Assembly: GCA_934754855.1 (NCBI GenBank)
Contig: CAKVJR010000060.1
Span: 1-10,162, forward strand
Reading direction: 5' to 3'
DNA from: an uncultured Candidatus Melainabacteria bacterium
GTDB lineage: Bacteria > Cyanobacteriota > Vampirovibrionia > Gastranaerophilales > Gastranaerophilaceae
Length of the DNA stretch: 10,162 bases
The notes beneath the pieces were generated by a model. That model was given only the letters and a program-made list of their open reading frames with translations. It was not told where the DNA came from and did not search any database. Below, piece by piece: positions 1-6,635 of this stretch. A program made the translations under genes and the position numbers. Every line of letters begins with the position of its first letter. Position 1 is the stretch's first letter.

Positions 1-93
1 AACGCAGATTTGAGCGTTTCCGTCATTGATTTTGTTGATTTTTATAAGAGGGGTATTTCCGATTAATTCTGTTAAATTTTCATAAATTTTCAT
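1..93 (-). CDS. cysK: Cysteine synthase (O-acetylserine sulfhydrylase), N-terminal fragment
   Basis: Partial gene; only the first 31 codons lie inside the window and the rest runs off the left edge. The peptide begins MKIYENLTELIGNTPLIKIN, which matches the N-terminal signature of PLP-dependent cysteine synthases (IYENxxExIGNTPLVRL). The family makes cysteine from O-acetylserine and sulfide in the cytoplasm; the PLP lysine would lie just beyond the edge. The start ATG (93-91) overlaps the tyrS stop TAA (95-93) as TAATG, so translation is probably coupled to tyrS. A weak AAGG about 10 nt upstream, inside the tyrS end, could serve as ribosome site. It is the third gene of the trpB-tyrS-cysK unit. 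Cystathionine beta-synthase-like relatives share this N-terminal motif, so the exact substrate is not proven. Confidence 0.82.
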   Translation of the reverse strand, partial: MKIYENLTELIGNTPLIKINKINDGNAQICV

Positions 94-1313
94 TATTTTA
101 CTACCTTACAAAACTTTCTTTTTCCGACTTTGAGTACAACAGGGAGCATGTCAAGCGTGATTGCCGTGTTTATGTCAGAACATTTTTCGTCATTCATCTT
201 CAAACCGCCTTGAGCAGCAAGTCTTTTCAACTCACCCTTACTTTCGGCAAGTTTGTTCGTCATAACGATTTCCGCAACCGTTGTGTCCGCATCGATTTTA
301 TACTCGGGAACATCGGAGGGAACACCTTTATTTTGAACTACATTAACAAATTCTGCCTGAGCCTTGTCGGCTTCTTCAGTGTTATAGTACATTTCAACAA
401 TAATGTGACCCAATTGCATTTTCAAATCACGAGGATTTTCAGTTTCAAGACGCTTTTTGATGTTCGCAATTTCTTCATTCGACAAATCAGTCAACAAAGA
501 ATAATATCTGAGCAACAATTCATCAGGAACTGACATAATTTTGCCGTACATATCGGCAGGTTTGTCGCAAAGACTGATACAGTGTTCGGGATAAGATTTT
601 GACATCTTTTTAACCCCGTCAGTACCTTCAAGCAACGGCAAAAGCATTACGATTTGCGGCTCTTCCTTGCCGTAAGCGGTTTGCATTTCACGACCGAGCA
701 ATGTGTTAAATCTTTGGTCTGTTCCGCCAAGTTCAATATCGCAATCCAACACAACCGAATCATACGCTTGCATAAGCGGATAGAAAAATTCGTGAATGGC
801 AATCGGCAAGCCCTCTTTATAACGTTTGCTGAAATCATCACGAGTCATAATTTGAGCAACCGTAACTTTCGACGCTAAACCGATAATATCGGGCAAAGTC
901 ATTTTGTGAAGCCAATCGGCATTGTTCAAAACATCTGCCGATTGGACATCAATAACTTTGGAAATTTGGTCAAAATAAGTTTGTGCATTCTCTTTAACCT
1001 GTTCAAGCGTGAGTGCGGGACGAGTTTCCGACTTACCCGACGGATCGCCAATCATAGCAGTAGCACCGCCGACTAAGAGTTGCAAAGTATGTCCCAACTT
1101 TTGAAACTCCCTAATTTTACGCATTACAACGGTATGTCCGAGATGCAAGTCAGGTCTTGACGGGTCCATACCTAATTTAATCTTGAGAGGTTTGCCTGTC
1201 TTATCTGCTCTTTGCAACTTGCGAGCGAGTTCTTCAACGCCGCCCGGCAAAATTTCGCAATCTCGACCTAACTTTTTCGCTTGTTCTAAATATTTTTCTT
1301 CGATTTTATCCAT
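93..1313 (-). CDS. tyrS: Tyrosyl-tRNA synthetase
   Basis: Class I aminoacyl-tRNA synthetase that charges tRNA-Tyr in the cytoplasm. The 406-residue protein has the Rossmann catalytic domain with the HIGH-type motif HLGH at residues 57-60, the tyrosine-pocket segment GGTDQ at 196-200, and the KMSKS loop at 236-240. The C-terminal S4-like RNA-binding domain is at about 344-405. HLGH together with a length near 400 fits the TyrS2/TyrZ-type bacterial branch rather than the E. coli-like form. The ATG at 1313 is preceded by AAAGGAAG a few bases upstream. The first 28 bp overlap the end of trpB and the stop overlaps the cysK start, so it is the middle gene of an operon. No T-box leader is visible, which is expected for an internal gene. 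Confidence 0.97.
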   Translation of the reverse strand: MDKIEEKYLEQAKKLGRDCEILPGGVEELARKLQRADKTGKPLKIKLGMDPSRPDLHLGHTVVMRKIREFQKLGHTLQLLVGGATAMIGDPSGKSETRPALTLEQVKENAQTYFDQISKVIDVQSADVLNNADWLHKMTLPDIIGLASKVTVAQIMTRDDFSKRYKEGLPIAIHEFFYPLMQAYDSVVLDCDIELGGTDQRFNTLLGREMQTAYGKEEPQIVMLLPLLEGTDGVKKMSKSYPEHCISLCDKPADMYGKIMSVPDELLLRYYSLLTDLSNEEIANIKKRLETENPRDLKMQLGHIIVEMYYNTEEADKAQAEFVNVVQNKGVPSDVPEYKIDADTTVAEIVMTNKLAESKGELKRLAAQGGLKMNDEKCSDINTAITLDMLPVVLKVGKRKFCKVVK

Positions 1314-2524
1314 AACTTCCTTTGTGTCAATATTTCTAATATTCTTTCAGTATCTTTATCACCACGTCCTGAAACGTTCACGATAATAATATCATCTTTG
1401 TTCGTTTTTGGCATTAAATATTCCAAATATGCTAAGGCATGTGAAGATTCGATTGCAGGAATAATTCCCTCATATTTTGATAATCTTTCAAAAGCCTCAA
1501 TAGCCTCAGTATCGGTAATCGGATAATATTCAGCCCTTCCCGTATCATGGAGATAACAGTGTTCAGGACCGCAACCCGGGTAATCCAATCCTGCCGAAAT
1601 ACTGTAAGATTCTCTCGGATTGCCTTCTTCGTCAACCAAAACATATTGGTACATGCCGTGAAGATATGTCTTTTTACCTTTGGTCAAACTTGCTGCCGTA
1701 TGGTCAGTGTCTGCACCCTCACCTGCTGCTTCCGCACCGATTAATTTAACATTTTCATCTTCCAAATATGCCGCAAATGCACCAATTGCGTTAGAACCGC
1801 CGCCAATACAAGCAACTACATAATCAGGTAAGCGTCCTTCTTTTTCCAAAATTTGTTGTCTTGATTCAACGCTGATTACGGATTGGAAAGCGTGTACCAT
1901 TTTCGGATACGGGTGAGGACCGACGGCAGAACCTAATACATAGAAAACTTCATTGGCATGATTTAACCAATATTCAATCGCCGCATCACAAGCATCTGCA
2001 AGCGTTTTCGTACCTTGAGAAACAGGATTTACTTTTGCTCCCAACAATCTCATTCTATCTACATTTGAACGTTGACGGAACATATCGGTTTCGCCCATAA
2101 ATATTTCGCACTTAAGTCCCAAAAGTGCCGCTACCGTTGCCGTTGCAACACCGTGTTGACCTGCACCCGTTTCAGCAATAACCTTTGTCGCACCCATTCT
2201 TTTTGCGAGCAGGCATTGTCCGATTACGTTATTGATTTTGTGTGCACCTGTGTGGTTCAAATCTTCACGTTTAAGGTAAATTTTTCCCTTGCCATAATGT
2301 TCGGTCAATCTCTTCGCAAAATACAACGGAGTCGGGCGTCCCGAATATTCTTTCAAAAGTTCATAAACTTCTTTTTCAAAATTTTCATCTTTAATTGCTT
2401 TTTCAAATTCTTCGTCCAATCGACGCAACACCGGTTTGAAGTTTTCGGGAACAAACATTCCGCCAAATTCTCCAAAAAATCCATCTTCGTCCGGTAAATT
2501 GTAGTTTTTGTGTTTTACAAACAT
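1286..2524 (-). CDS. trpB: Tryptophan synthase beta chain
   Basis: PLP enzyme that condenses indole with serine to give tryptophan, normally in an alpha2beta2 complex with TrpA. No trpA or other trp gene is seen in the window. The 412-residue protein carries the PLP lysine in HTGAHKIN (K96), the catalytic glutamate segment ETGAGQHG (118-125), the phosphate-binding GGGSNA (241-246) and the C-terminal SGRGDKD (385-391). The N-terminal GxFGGxFVPE region and SAGLDYPGCGPEH mark the standard TrpB1 form, not TrpB2. The ATG is preceded by AAAGGA (2530-2535) with good spacing. The C-terminus is longer than usual: after the normal end near residue 400 a basic tail QRKLWIKSKKNI is read through the tyrS ribosome site and start codon. 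It is the first gene of trpB-tyrS-cysK. Confidence 0.98.
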   Translation of the reverse strand: MFVKHKNYNLPDEDGFFGEFGGMFVPENFKPVLRRLDEEFEKAIKDENFEKEVYELLKEYSGRPTPLYFAKRLTEHYGKGKIYLKREDLNHTGAHKINNVIGQCLLAKRMGATKVIAETGAGQHGVATATVAALLGLKCEIFMGETDMFRQRSNVDRMRLLGAKVNPVSQGTKTLADACDAAIEYWLNHANEVFYVLGSAVGPHPYPKMVHAFQSVISVESRQQILEKEGRLPDYVVACIGGGSNAIGAFAAYLEDENVKLIGAEAAGEGADTDHTAASLTKGKKTYLHGMYQYVLVDEEGNPRESYSISAGLDYPGCGPEHCYLHDTGRAEYYPITDTEAIEAFERLSKYEGIIPAIESSHALAYLEYLMPKTNKDDIIIVNVSGRGDKDTERILEILTQRKLWIKSKKNI

Positions 2525-2556
2525 ACTTGTCCTTTCGTTTAATTATAATTTTACAC

Positions 2557-2584
2557 AAAAAAAAGACGACTTACGTCGTCTTTT
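2557..2584 (-). terminator. Rho-independent terminator after the winged-helix gene
   Basis: A perfect 10-bp stem (2561-2570 with 2575-2584, core GACGAC/GTCGTC) with a 4-nt loop. On the minus strand it is followed by an unbroken run of eight T (2564-2557). It lies 23 bp past the stop of the small minus-strand gene and about 30 bp before the trpB start, so it separates the two. The plus-strand T-run is shorter. Confidence 0.8.
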
Positions 2585-2610
2585 TATAAATTCTTCGGAT
2601 TTACGGTTAA
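2583..2610 (-). promoter_or_regulatory. Candidate sigma-70-type promoter for trpB-tyrS-cysK
   Basis: On the minus strand TTAACC (2610-2605), a 16-nt spacer and TATAAA (2588-2583) resemble -35 and -10 boxes (4/6 and 5/6 matches). The predicted start near 2576 lies at the end of the left arm of the terminator hairpin. A transcript starting there could not form that hairpin and would escape termination. The -35 overlaps the stop codon of the upstream gene. The short boxes in AT-rich DNA make this only a candidate. Confidence 0.38.
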
Positions 2611-2804
2611 ACTAATTTAACCCACATGAAAAATCCTTTCTTACAAAAAGCGACGTTACCCTCACGAGCAAGCCAACCGAGAGCCAAATAAAGTTCACAA
2701 GAAGAGAGTTTGAGTTCTCTTTTTACTCTAACGATTTTTGATTCTCCGTTTTGTTCTAAATATTGCCAGATTTTTCCTGCGTTAATTCCGATGTTTTCGT
2801 TCAT
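2607..2804 (-). CDS. Small winged helix-turn-helix protein (DUF2582-like)
   Basis: A 65-residue protein that is almost entirely one winged-helix fold. It has helix 1 around residues 9-18 (AGKIWQYLEQNG), a helix-turn-helix at about 22-46 (IVRVKRELKLSSCELYLALGW) and a wing at about 47-63. It resembles the PF10771 (DUF2582) family, whose members are small stand-alone domains without known function. DNA binding is plausible but not shown. The ATG has a good GGAGA ribosome site with 7-nt spacing. It is transcribed divergently from leuD through a compact intergenic region with overlapping promoters and repeated half-sites, and is closed by its own terminator. I cannot tell whether it regulates leuDB, trpB or neither. 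Confidence 0.8.
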   Translation of the reverse strand: MNENIGINAGKIWQYLEQNGESKIVRVKRELKLSSCELYLALGWLAREGNVAFCKKGFFMWVKLV

Positions 2805-2819
2805 TATAATTTCTCCAAT

Positions 2820-2880
2820 GAATTTGATAATTAAAGTTCAAATTCTACATGTTCAGTATATAATATTTTTATAGAATTTG
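2820..2880. repeat. Repeated GAATTTG half-sites, possible operator
   Basis: Three copies of one 7-mer lie in alternating orientation: GAATTTGA (2820-2827), TCAAATTCTA (2838-2847) and TAGAATTTG (2872-2880). The first pair is an 8-bp inverted repeat with a 10-nt gap. The second pair is a perfect 9-bp inverted repeat with a 24-nt gap that encloses the -10 boxes of both divergent promoters. This looks like an operator array for a regulator of leuD and/or the small winged-helix gene. Chance similarity in AT-rich DNA is possible. Confidence 0.45.
2837..2864 (+). promoter_or_regulatory. Promoter for leuD-leuB
   Basis: TTCAAA (2837-2842), a 16-nt spacer and a consensus TATAAT (2859-2864) point to transcription from about 2871, giving a leader of about 23 nt that contains the AAAGGGGG ribosome site of leuD (2882-2889). 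The -35 overlaps one GAATTTG half-site. No leucine leader peptide or T-box fits in so short a leader. Confidence 0.6.
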
Positions 2881-2884
2881 TAAA
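2855..2884 (-). promoter_or_regulatory. Divergent promoter for the winged-helix gene
   Basis: On the minus strand TTTACA (2884-2879), an 18-nt spacer and TATACT (2860-2855) match sigma-70 boxes at 5/6 each. The -10 overlaps the leuD -10 by two bases, so RNA polymerase cannot occupy both promoters at once. Start about 2848, leader about 44 nt. Confidence 0.5.
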
Positions 2885-2893
2885 GGGGGTTAT

Positions 2894-3397
2894 ATGGATA
2901 ATATACTCAGAGGAAAGACTTGGAAGTACGAAAACGACGTTGACACGGACGTTATCATACCTGCAAGATATTTAAACACATCAGAACCTAAAGAACTTGC
3001 AGAACACTGCATGGAAGATATAGATAAAACATTTGCAAAAGAAGTAAAGCAAGGCGACATAATGGTTGCAGGCGAAAACTTCGGCTGCGGAAGTTCAAGA
3101 GAGCATGCTCCGATTGCAATTAAGGCATCAGGCATCAGCGTTATTATTGCAAAAACTTTCGCAAGAATTTTCTTCAGAAACTCAATCAACATCGGTTTGC
3201 CGATTTTAGAACACCCGACTTTCTCGGACGAATGCTCAAAAGGGGACGAAATCGAAGTTAACCTTTCTGAAGGTACAATCAAAAACCTCACAACGGGAAA
3301 AGAATATGTTTGCAATAAATTCCCCGAGGCTATTCAAAATCTCATCAACGAGGGCGGTTTGGTAAACTATACCGCTAAAAAGTTAGGAGTAAAATAA
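2894..3397 (+). CDS. leuD: 3-isopropylmalate dehydratase small subunit
   Basis: Small (swivel) subunit of isopropylmalate isomerase, which interconverts 2- and 3-isopropylmalate in leucine synthesis together with the iron-sulfur large subunit LeuC. LeuC is not in the window. The 167-residue protein is the short LeuD type found in archaea and many anaerobes, not the ~200-residue enterobacterial form. Hallmarks are the N-terminal DVDTDVIIPARYL (15-27) and the substrate-binding loop GENFGCGSSREHAP (60-73). The start ATG has a strong AAAGGGGG site. The stop TAA overlaps the leuB ATG (TAATG), so the two are translationally coupled. A homoaconitase or citramalate-pathway small subunit is a theoretical alternative, but the leuB partner supports leucine synthesis. 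Confidence 0.95.
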   Translation: MDNILRGKTWKYENDVDTDVIIPARYLNTSEPKELAEHCMEDIDKTFAKEVKQGDIMVAGENFGCGSSREHAPIAIKASGISVIIAKTFARIFFRNSINIGLPILEHPTFSDECSKGDEIEVNLSEGTIKNLTTGKEYVCNKFPEAIQNLINEGGLVNYTAKKLGVK

Positions 3398-4470
3398 TGA
3401 AAGAATATAATATTTGTTTACTCGGCGGTGACGGAATCGGACCCGAAGTTACTGACGAAGCCGTAAAAATTATGAACGCTGTCGGAGAAAAATATGACAT
3501 GAAATTCAACTTCACAAAAGCCTTAATCGGCGGTTGTGCCTATGAAAAATACGGTGTTCCGCTTCCGGACGAAACACTTGAAATCGCTAAAAAATCTGAC
3601 GCCGTTTTGTTAGGGGCAGTAGGCGATTGGAAGTACGACACTCTTCCGCCCGCAGTTCGTCCCGAAAAAGCACTTTTGGGTATCAGAAAAGGTTTGAACT
3701 TATTTGCAAACCTTAGACCTGCAACTGTTTTTGACGAATTAATTTCATCATCAACATTAAAACCCGAAGTTGTCCGTGGCGTTGACGTTATGATTGTCAG
3801 AGAACTCACGGGCGATGTTTATTTCGGCGAACCTAAAGGCGTCGAAGTTAAAGACGGCAAAAGAGTCGGCTACAACAATATGATTTATTGGGAGGACGAA
3901 GTTCGTCGTATTGCAAAAATCGCATTTGAAACTGCAATGCTCAGAAACAAAAAACTTTGCTCTGTTGATAAAGCAAACGTACTCGATGTTTCAAGACTTT
4001 GGAGAGAAGTTATTTTGGAAGTTGCAAAAGATTATCCCGAAGTTGAACTTTCTCACTTGTACGTTGATAACGCAGCAATGCAATTAATCCGTGACCCGAA
4101 ACAATTTGACGTTATCGTAACAGGTAACATTTTCGGCGACATTTTGTCAGACGAAGCATCAATGCTCACAGGCTCTTTGGGCATGCTTCCGAGTGCATCT
4201 TTGAGTTCTGAAGGTCCCGGAATGTTTGAACCTATCCACGGTTCAGCCCCCGATATTAAAAACCAAAATATCGCTAACCCGATTGCAACAATCCTCTCGG
4301 CAGGTATGCTCTTGAAATACGGTTTGAAAAATTCTCAAGCAAACGACGACATCGAAAATGCCGTTAAAAAAGTCCTCAAAGCAGGCTACCGTACAAAAGA
4401 CATCATGTCCGAAGGTATGAAAGAAGTCGGTACTAAAGAAATGGGCGACTTAATCGTCGAAAACCTCTAA
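3397..4470 (+). CDS. leuB: 3-isopropylmalate dehydrogenase
   Basis: NAD-dependent beta-decarboxylating dehydrogenase that oxidises 3-isopropylmalate to 2-oxoisocaproate in leucine synthesis, normally a dimer in the cytoplasm. The 357 residues are full length. Visible features are GGDGIGPE (10-17), substrate arginines in LLGIRKGLNLFANLRP (R97, R107) and VRELTGDVYFG (R135), and K192 in DKANVL. The metal-binding aspartates are D224 (VDNAAM), D248 and D252 in NIFGDILSDEASM. The cofactor loop is HGSAPDI (281-287), where the Asp-Ile pair favours NAD over NADP. AGGAG lies 8 nt before the ATG, inside the leuD end. It is the last gene of leuD-leuB and is followed by a strong terminator. Confidence 0.97.
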   Translation: MKEYNICLLGGDGIGPEVTDEAVKIMNAVGEKYDMKFNFTKALIGGCAYEKYGVPLPDETLEIAKKSDAVLLGAVGDWKYDTLPPAVRPEKALLGIRKGLNLFANLRPATVFDELISSSTLKPEVVRGVDVMIVRELTGDVYFGEPKGVEVKDGKRVGYNNMIYWEDEVRRIAKIAFETAMLRNKKLCSVDKANVLDVSRLWREVILEVAKDYPEVELSHLYVDNAAMQLIRDPKQFDVIVTGNIFGDILSDEASMLTGSLGMLPSASLSSEGPGMFEPIHGSAPDIKNQNIANPIATILSAGMLLKYGLKNSQANDDIENAVKKVLKAGYRTKDIMSEGMKEVGTKEMGDLIVENL

Positions 4471-4494
4471 TAAACGAGGAATTACAAAATTACG

Positions 4495-4532
4495 AACAGA
4501 CTAAAGTATTAAAACTTTAGTCTGTTTTTTTT
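4495..4532 (+). terminator. Rho-independent terminator of leuDB
   Basis: A perfect stem of 12-13 bp (4495-4507 with 4514-4526, core ACAGACTAAAGT), a 6-nt loop (4508-4513) and a run of eight T (4525-4532), placed 25 bp after the leuB stop. Confidence 0.9.
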
Positions 4533-4556
4533 ATTCAAATTTATACTTTAGTAGGA

Positions 4557-4584
4557 TTAAACAGCCAACAAACAGTTGTATAAT
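4557..4584 (+). promoter_or_regulatory. Promoter of the structured RNA
   Basis: A consensus TATAAT (4579-4584) is followed after 6 nt by a G at 4591, which is exactly the first base of a 12-bp closing stem. The -35 is poor (TTAAAC, 4557-4562, spacer 16). It lies downstream of the leuB terminator, so it would give an independent transcript. Confidence 0.5.
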
Positions 4585-4590
4585 ATAAAT

Positions 4591-4720
4591 GTGAGTTCGA
4601 TACGAAATCCAAACACCATTCGGGGTTGCGAAAGAAGATTTATCTTTTTTTATTGTTTGGTCTATCGGACTCATTCTATTTTGTAATAAAAAAACGATGA
4701 ATTTTGTTCATCGTTTTTTG
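4591..4720 (+). ncRNA. Candidate independent structured small RNA
   Basis: No open reading frame of note lies here, but the plus strand folds into a long rod. A closing stem GTGAGTTCGATA (4591-4602) pairs with TATCGGACTCAT (4663-4674): 12 bp with two G-U pairs. After a 6/2-nt internal loop, a second perfect 7-bp stem CCAAACA (4609-4615) pairs with TGTTTGG (4654-4660). The 38-nt apical part holds a further small hairpin (4631-4638 with 4643-4650). The unit is bounded by a TATAAT promoter that starts on the first stem base and by a terminator (4689-4719). I see none of the signatures of 4.5S RNA, 6S RNA, tmRNA or a common riboswitch. The next gene is convergent, so a cis-acting leader is unlikely. 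Family unknown; the 3' end is inferred from the terminator. Confidence 0.5.
4689..4719. terminator. Bidirectional Rho-independent terminator
   Basis: A perfect 13-bp stem (4689-4701 with 4707-4719, core CGATGAA/TTCATCG) and a 5-nt loop, with an A-run on the left and a T-run on the right. It can end the plus-strand small RNA and the minus-strand protease gene, whose stop lies 13 bp away. Confidence 0.85.
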
Positions 4721-4732
4721 TTTTGAAAACTT

Positions 4733-6607
4733 TTATGATATCTTCGTACCTGATTTTGAAGGCAATTTAGCGTATTGAAGATGATACATATAACTTTCAA
4801 AATCATCTCTGTCAACTTCGACGATATTATCCGAATCCCAAGGATTAATTACCGTTACTGTATCATCTGTGATATCAACAATACTGAGAGCATGGTTGCC
4901 TGTTGCGTTGTTTGTAATTTTGATATGTTCTTCTTTATCACCGAGGGTGATACCGCCGCTACCTAAGTACGAATATCTCGTTTCATCGGACTCGCCTTTA
5001 TATTTTCTGTATCTTCCATTTTCATCACGGTAATAATATCCGTTTTTATCTTCGATATACATATCGTTGGAACCGTTGCCCGTGAACGAATATCTTTGAG
5101 TATCGGCAGGTGTTGTAGATGTTGCTTCTACATATTTACCGTTTTGGATAATATATTTTCCGTTCGGGTCTTCGGTATAACCGTTTTTCGCCGTTACGCC
5201 CGCATAAAGAGCATATTCGGCTCCGTTTTCTTTAATGTCTTTTTGAATTTCATCAAGTGTGCTTGAGATAGAATCCTTATTGACAGAATTTGTTTCAATT
5301 CCTGAAAGCAAATAAAGAATTTGGTTCATACTGCCACTTGTTAAAGCACTTTGACCTGCTTCATATTTTTCTTTGGCAACAGTGCTTGTTGCATAATCAG
5401 GCCAATCTTCATCAGATTTTATTGTGCCGTTATAAACACCTTCTCTGAATTTTTCAACTGCCAATTCAATCAACATTGCATCATCGTCGCCGTTTGAATA
5501 TCTTTCGTCACCCGTGCCGACGACTGAGCCGTCTTTTGCTTTTTTCATAACTTTTGCGGTTTCCGCTTCCTCAATATCTTCCGTTGAGAAAGTGTAAGAC
5601 ATGTTAACACCGCTGAGTTTTACGGTATAAGAACCATCTTTGTTATCAACGATGGCATTTTTAATAATTTCTCTTCCCGATTCGGTTTCCTGCAACGAGT
5701 TCAAAGTTGCCAAGAGGTAACAATCGCCCGTTCCTGATTGAGTAACCTGTTCGTCAATTTCTCCGTTAAGATTTGTCGAACCGCCATCACGTCTGCCGAT
5801 TGCAACTTTTTCCTGATTTTCGTATTTTTGAATAATCGCTTCAGCCTTTGCCTTAACTTCCTCAGGAACACTTGAATCATTCAAAAGTCGCTTCATTTGA
5901 GTAAGACCGGCTGAAATTTTTGTATCAAATTTTTTGTTATAAAGTTTGCCGCCTGATTCGCCCTCTGTTTTGAAAGCACCCGTTTCCGCAATATCTTCGT
6001 AGAAATCAGTCAAAGAACCTTGCATCAACTTGTTAACCAAAGAACCTTTGATTTTTACGGTGTCATCAAGTTTTGACGAAAGGGACGGTTCATCTTTAAA
6101 GAGGTCGTAAAGTTCGTTAAATTCGTTCTTTTCGGCAACTCTTTGAGTGTATTTTGTATATGCTTCCGTAACTTCGTTATTGGTCGCATTATCCAAATCC
6201 AAATTTATTGATTTACAATAATCTTCAAAACTGTCGTTTTTATCTTTTGTTTCTCTTGCTTCATCACGAGTGATGTAATTATTGTCATCAATATCACTTA
6301 TATCGACTTTTTCGTTATCTAAAACGCTGTCCAAAATTCCTTTAATAGAATTATCAGAAAAGAAATCCGAAATATTTTTCAAAACATCTTTTGCGGTAAT
6401 TTTCTTTTCTTCTTCCGTAAATTCTTCTTCCTCAGCCTTTGCGGGAGAAGTGGATTGTTTTGTTTGAGAAGTTGTTACTTTAGGAGTTGTTGACGAAAAA
6501 ATGCTTCCGACATTAGTACTTTTAACATTGGAAACTTTGGCTGCAAGTTTAGCATCTTGCATCTTTTCCTGAATTTTCTGAGTAATTTTACCAAATTTTA
6601 CAGCCAT
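4733..6607 (-). CDS. Calpain-like (C2 family) cysteine protease with EF-hand-like loop
   Basis: 624 residues. The catalytic core matches the calpain fold: oxyanion Gln290 and catalytic Cys296 in QSGTGDCYLLA with the usual six-residue spacing, His572 in GNHALSI and Asn588 in VINPWD. Calpains are cytosolic-type thiol proteases, often calcium-activated. Residues 105-116 read DIDDNNYITRDE, which fits the 12-residue EF-hand loop (D1, D3, N5, Y7, T9, E12). The N-terminus (1-70) is basic and amphipathic, then Ser/Thr/Lys-rich, with no hydrophobic signal peptide and no membrane segment anywhere. Between Cys and His lie two tandem Tyr/Gly/Asp-rich repeats of about 36 residues (476-512 and 516-551). 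The gene stands alone, ends at the bidirectional terminator, and starts behind a near-consensus sigma-28 promoter. The ribosome site is weak (CGGGTG). Substrate unknown; it could act inside the cell or be exported by a non-Sec route. Confidence 0.82.
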   Translation of the reverse strand: MAVKFGKITQKIQEKMQDAKLAAKVSNVKSTNVGSIFSSTTPKVTTSQTKQSTSPAKAEEEEFTEEEKKITAKDVLKNISDFFSDNSIKGILDSVLDNEKVDISDIDDNNYITRDEARETKDKNDSFEDYCKSINLDLDNATNNEVTEAYTKYTQRVAEKNEFNELYDLFKDEPSLSSKLDDTVKIKGSLVNKLMQGSLTDFYEDIAETGAFKTEGESGGKLYNKKFDTKISAGLTQMKRLLNDSSVPEEVKAKAEAIIQKYENQEKVAIGRRDGGSTNLNGEIDEQVTQSGTGDCYLLATLNSLQETESGREIIKNAIVDNKDGSYTVKLSGVNMSYTFSTEDIEEAETAKVMKKAKDGSVVGTGDERYSNGDDDAMLIELAVEKFREGVYNGTIKSDEDWPDYATSTVAKEKYEAGQSALTSGSMNQILYLLSGIETNSVNKDSISSTLDEIQKDIKENGAEYALYAGVTAKNGYTEDPNGKYIIQNGKYVEATSTTPADTQRYSFTGNGSNDMYIEDKNGYYYRDENGRYRKYKGESDETRYSYLGSGGITLGDKEEHIKITNNATGNHALSIVDITDDTVTVINPWDSDNIVEVDRDDFESYMYHLQYAKLPSKSGTKIS

Positions 6608-6635
6608 ACAACACCCGTTTTATCTATATTTAATT

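Noticed and set aside
2072..2497. 141-codon plus-strand frame inside trpB
   Set aside because: Antisense shadow of a clear trpB; its composition (Phe/Cys-rich) is what the reverse of AT-rich coding gives.
2542..2547. TATAAT on the minus strand just before trpB
   Set aside because: A start from it would fall at the trpB ribosome site (2530-2535) and there is no -35 match; it is part of the palindrome AATTATAATT.
2890..3315. 141-codon minus-strand frame opposite leuD
   Set aside because: Shadow of leuD, which has full family motifs, promoter and ribosome site.
4591..4674. Small RNA as 4.5S SRP RNA, 6S RNA or a riboswitch
   Set aside because: The SRP symmetric loop and GGAA tetraloop signature are absent, it is too short for 6S RNA, and no downstream plus-strand gene follows to be controlled.
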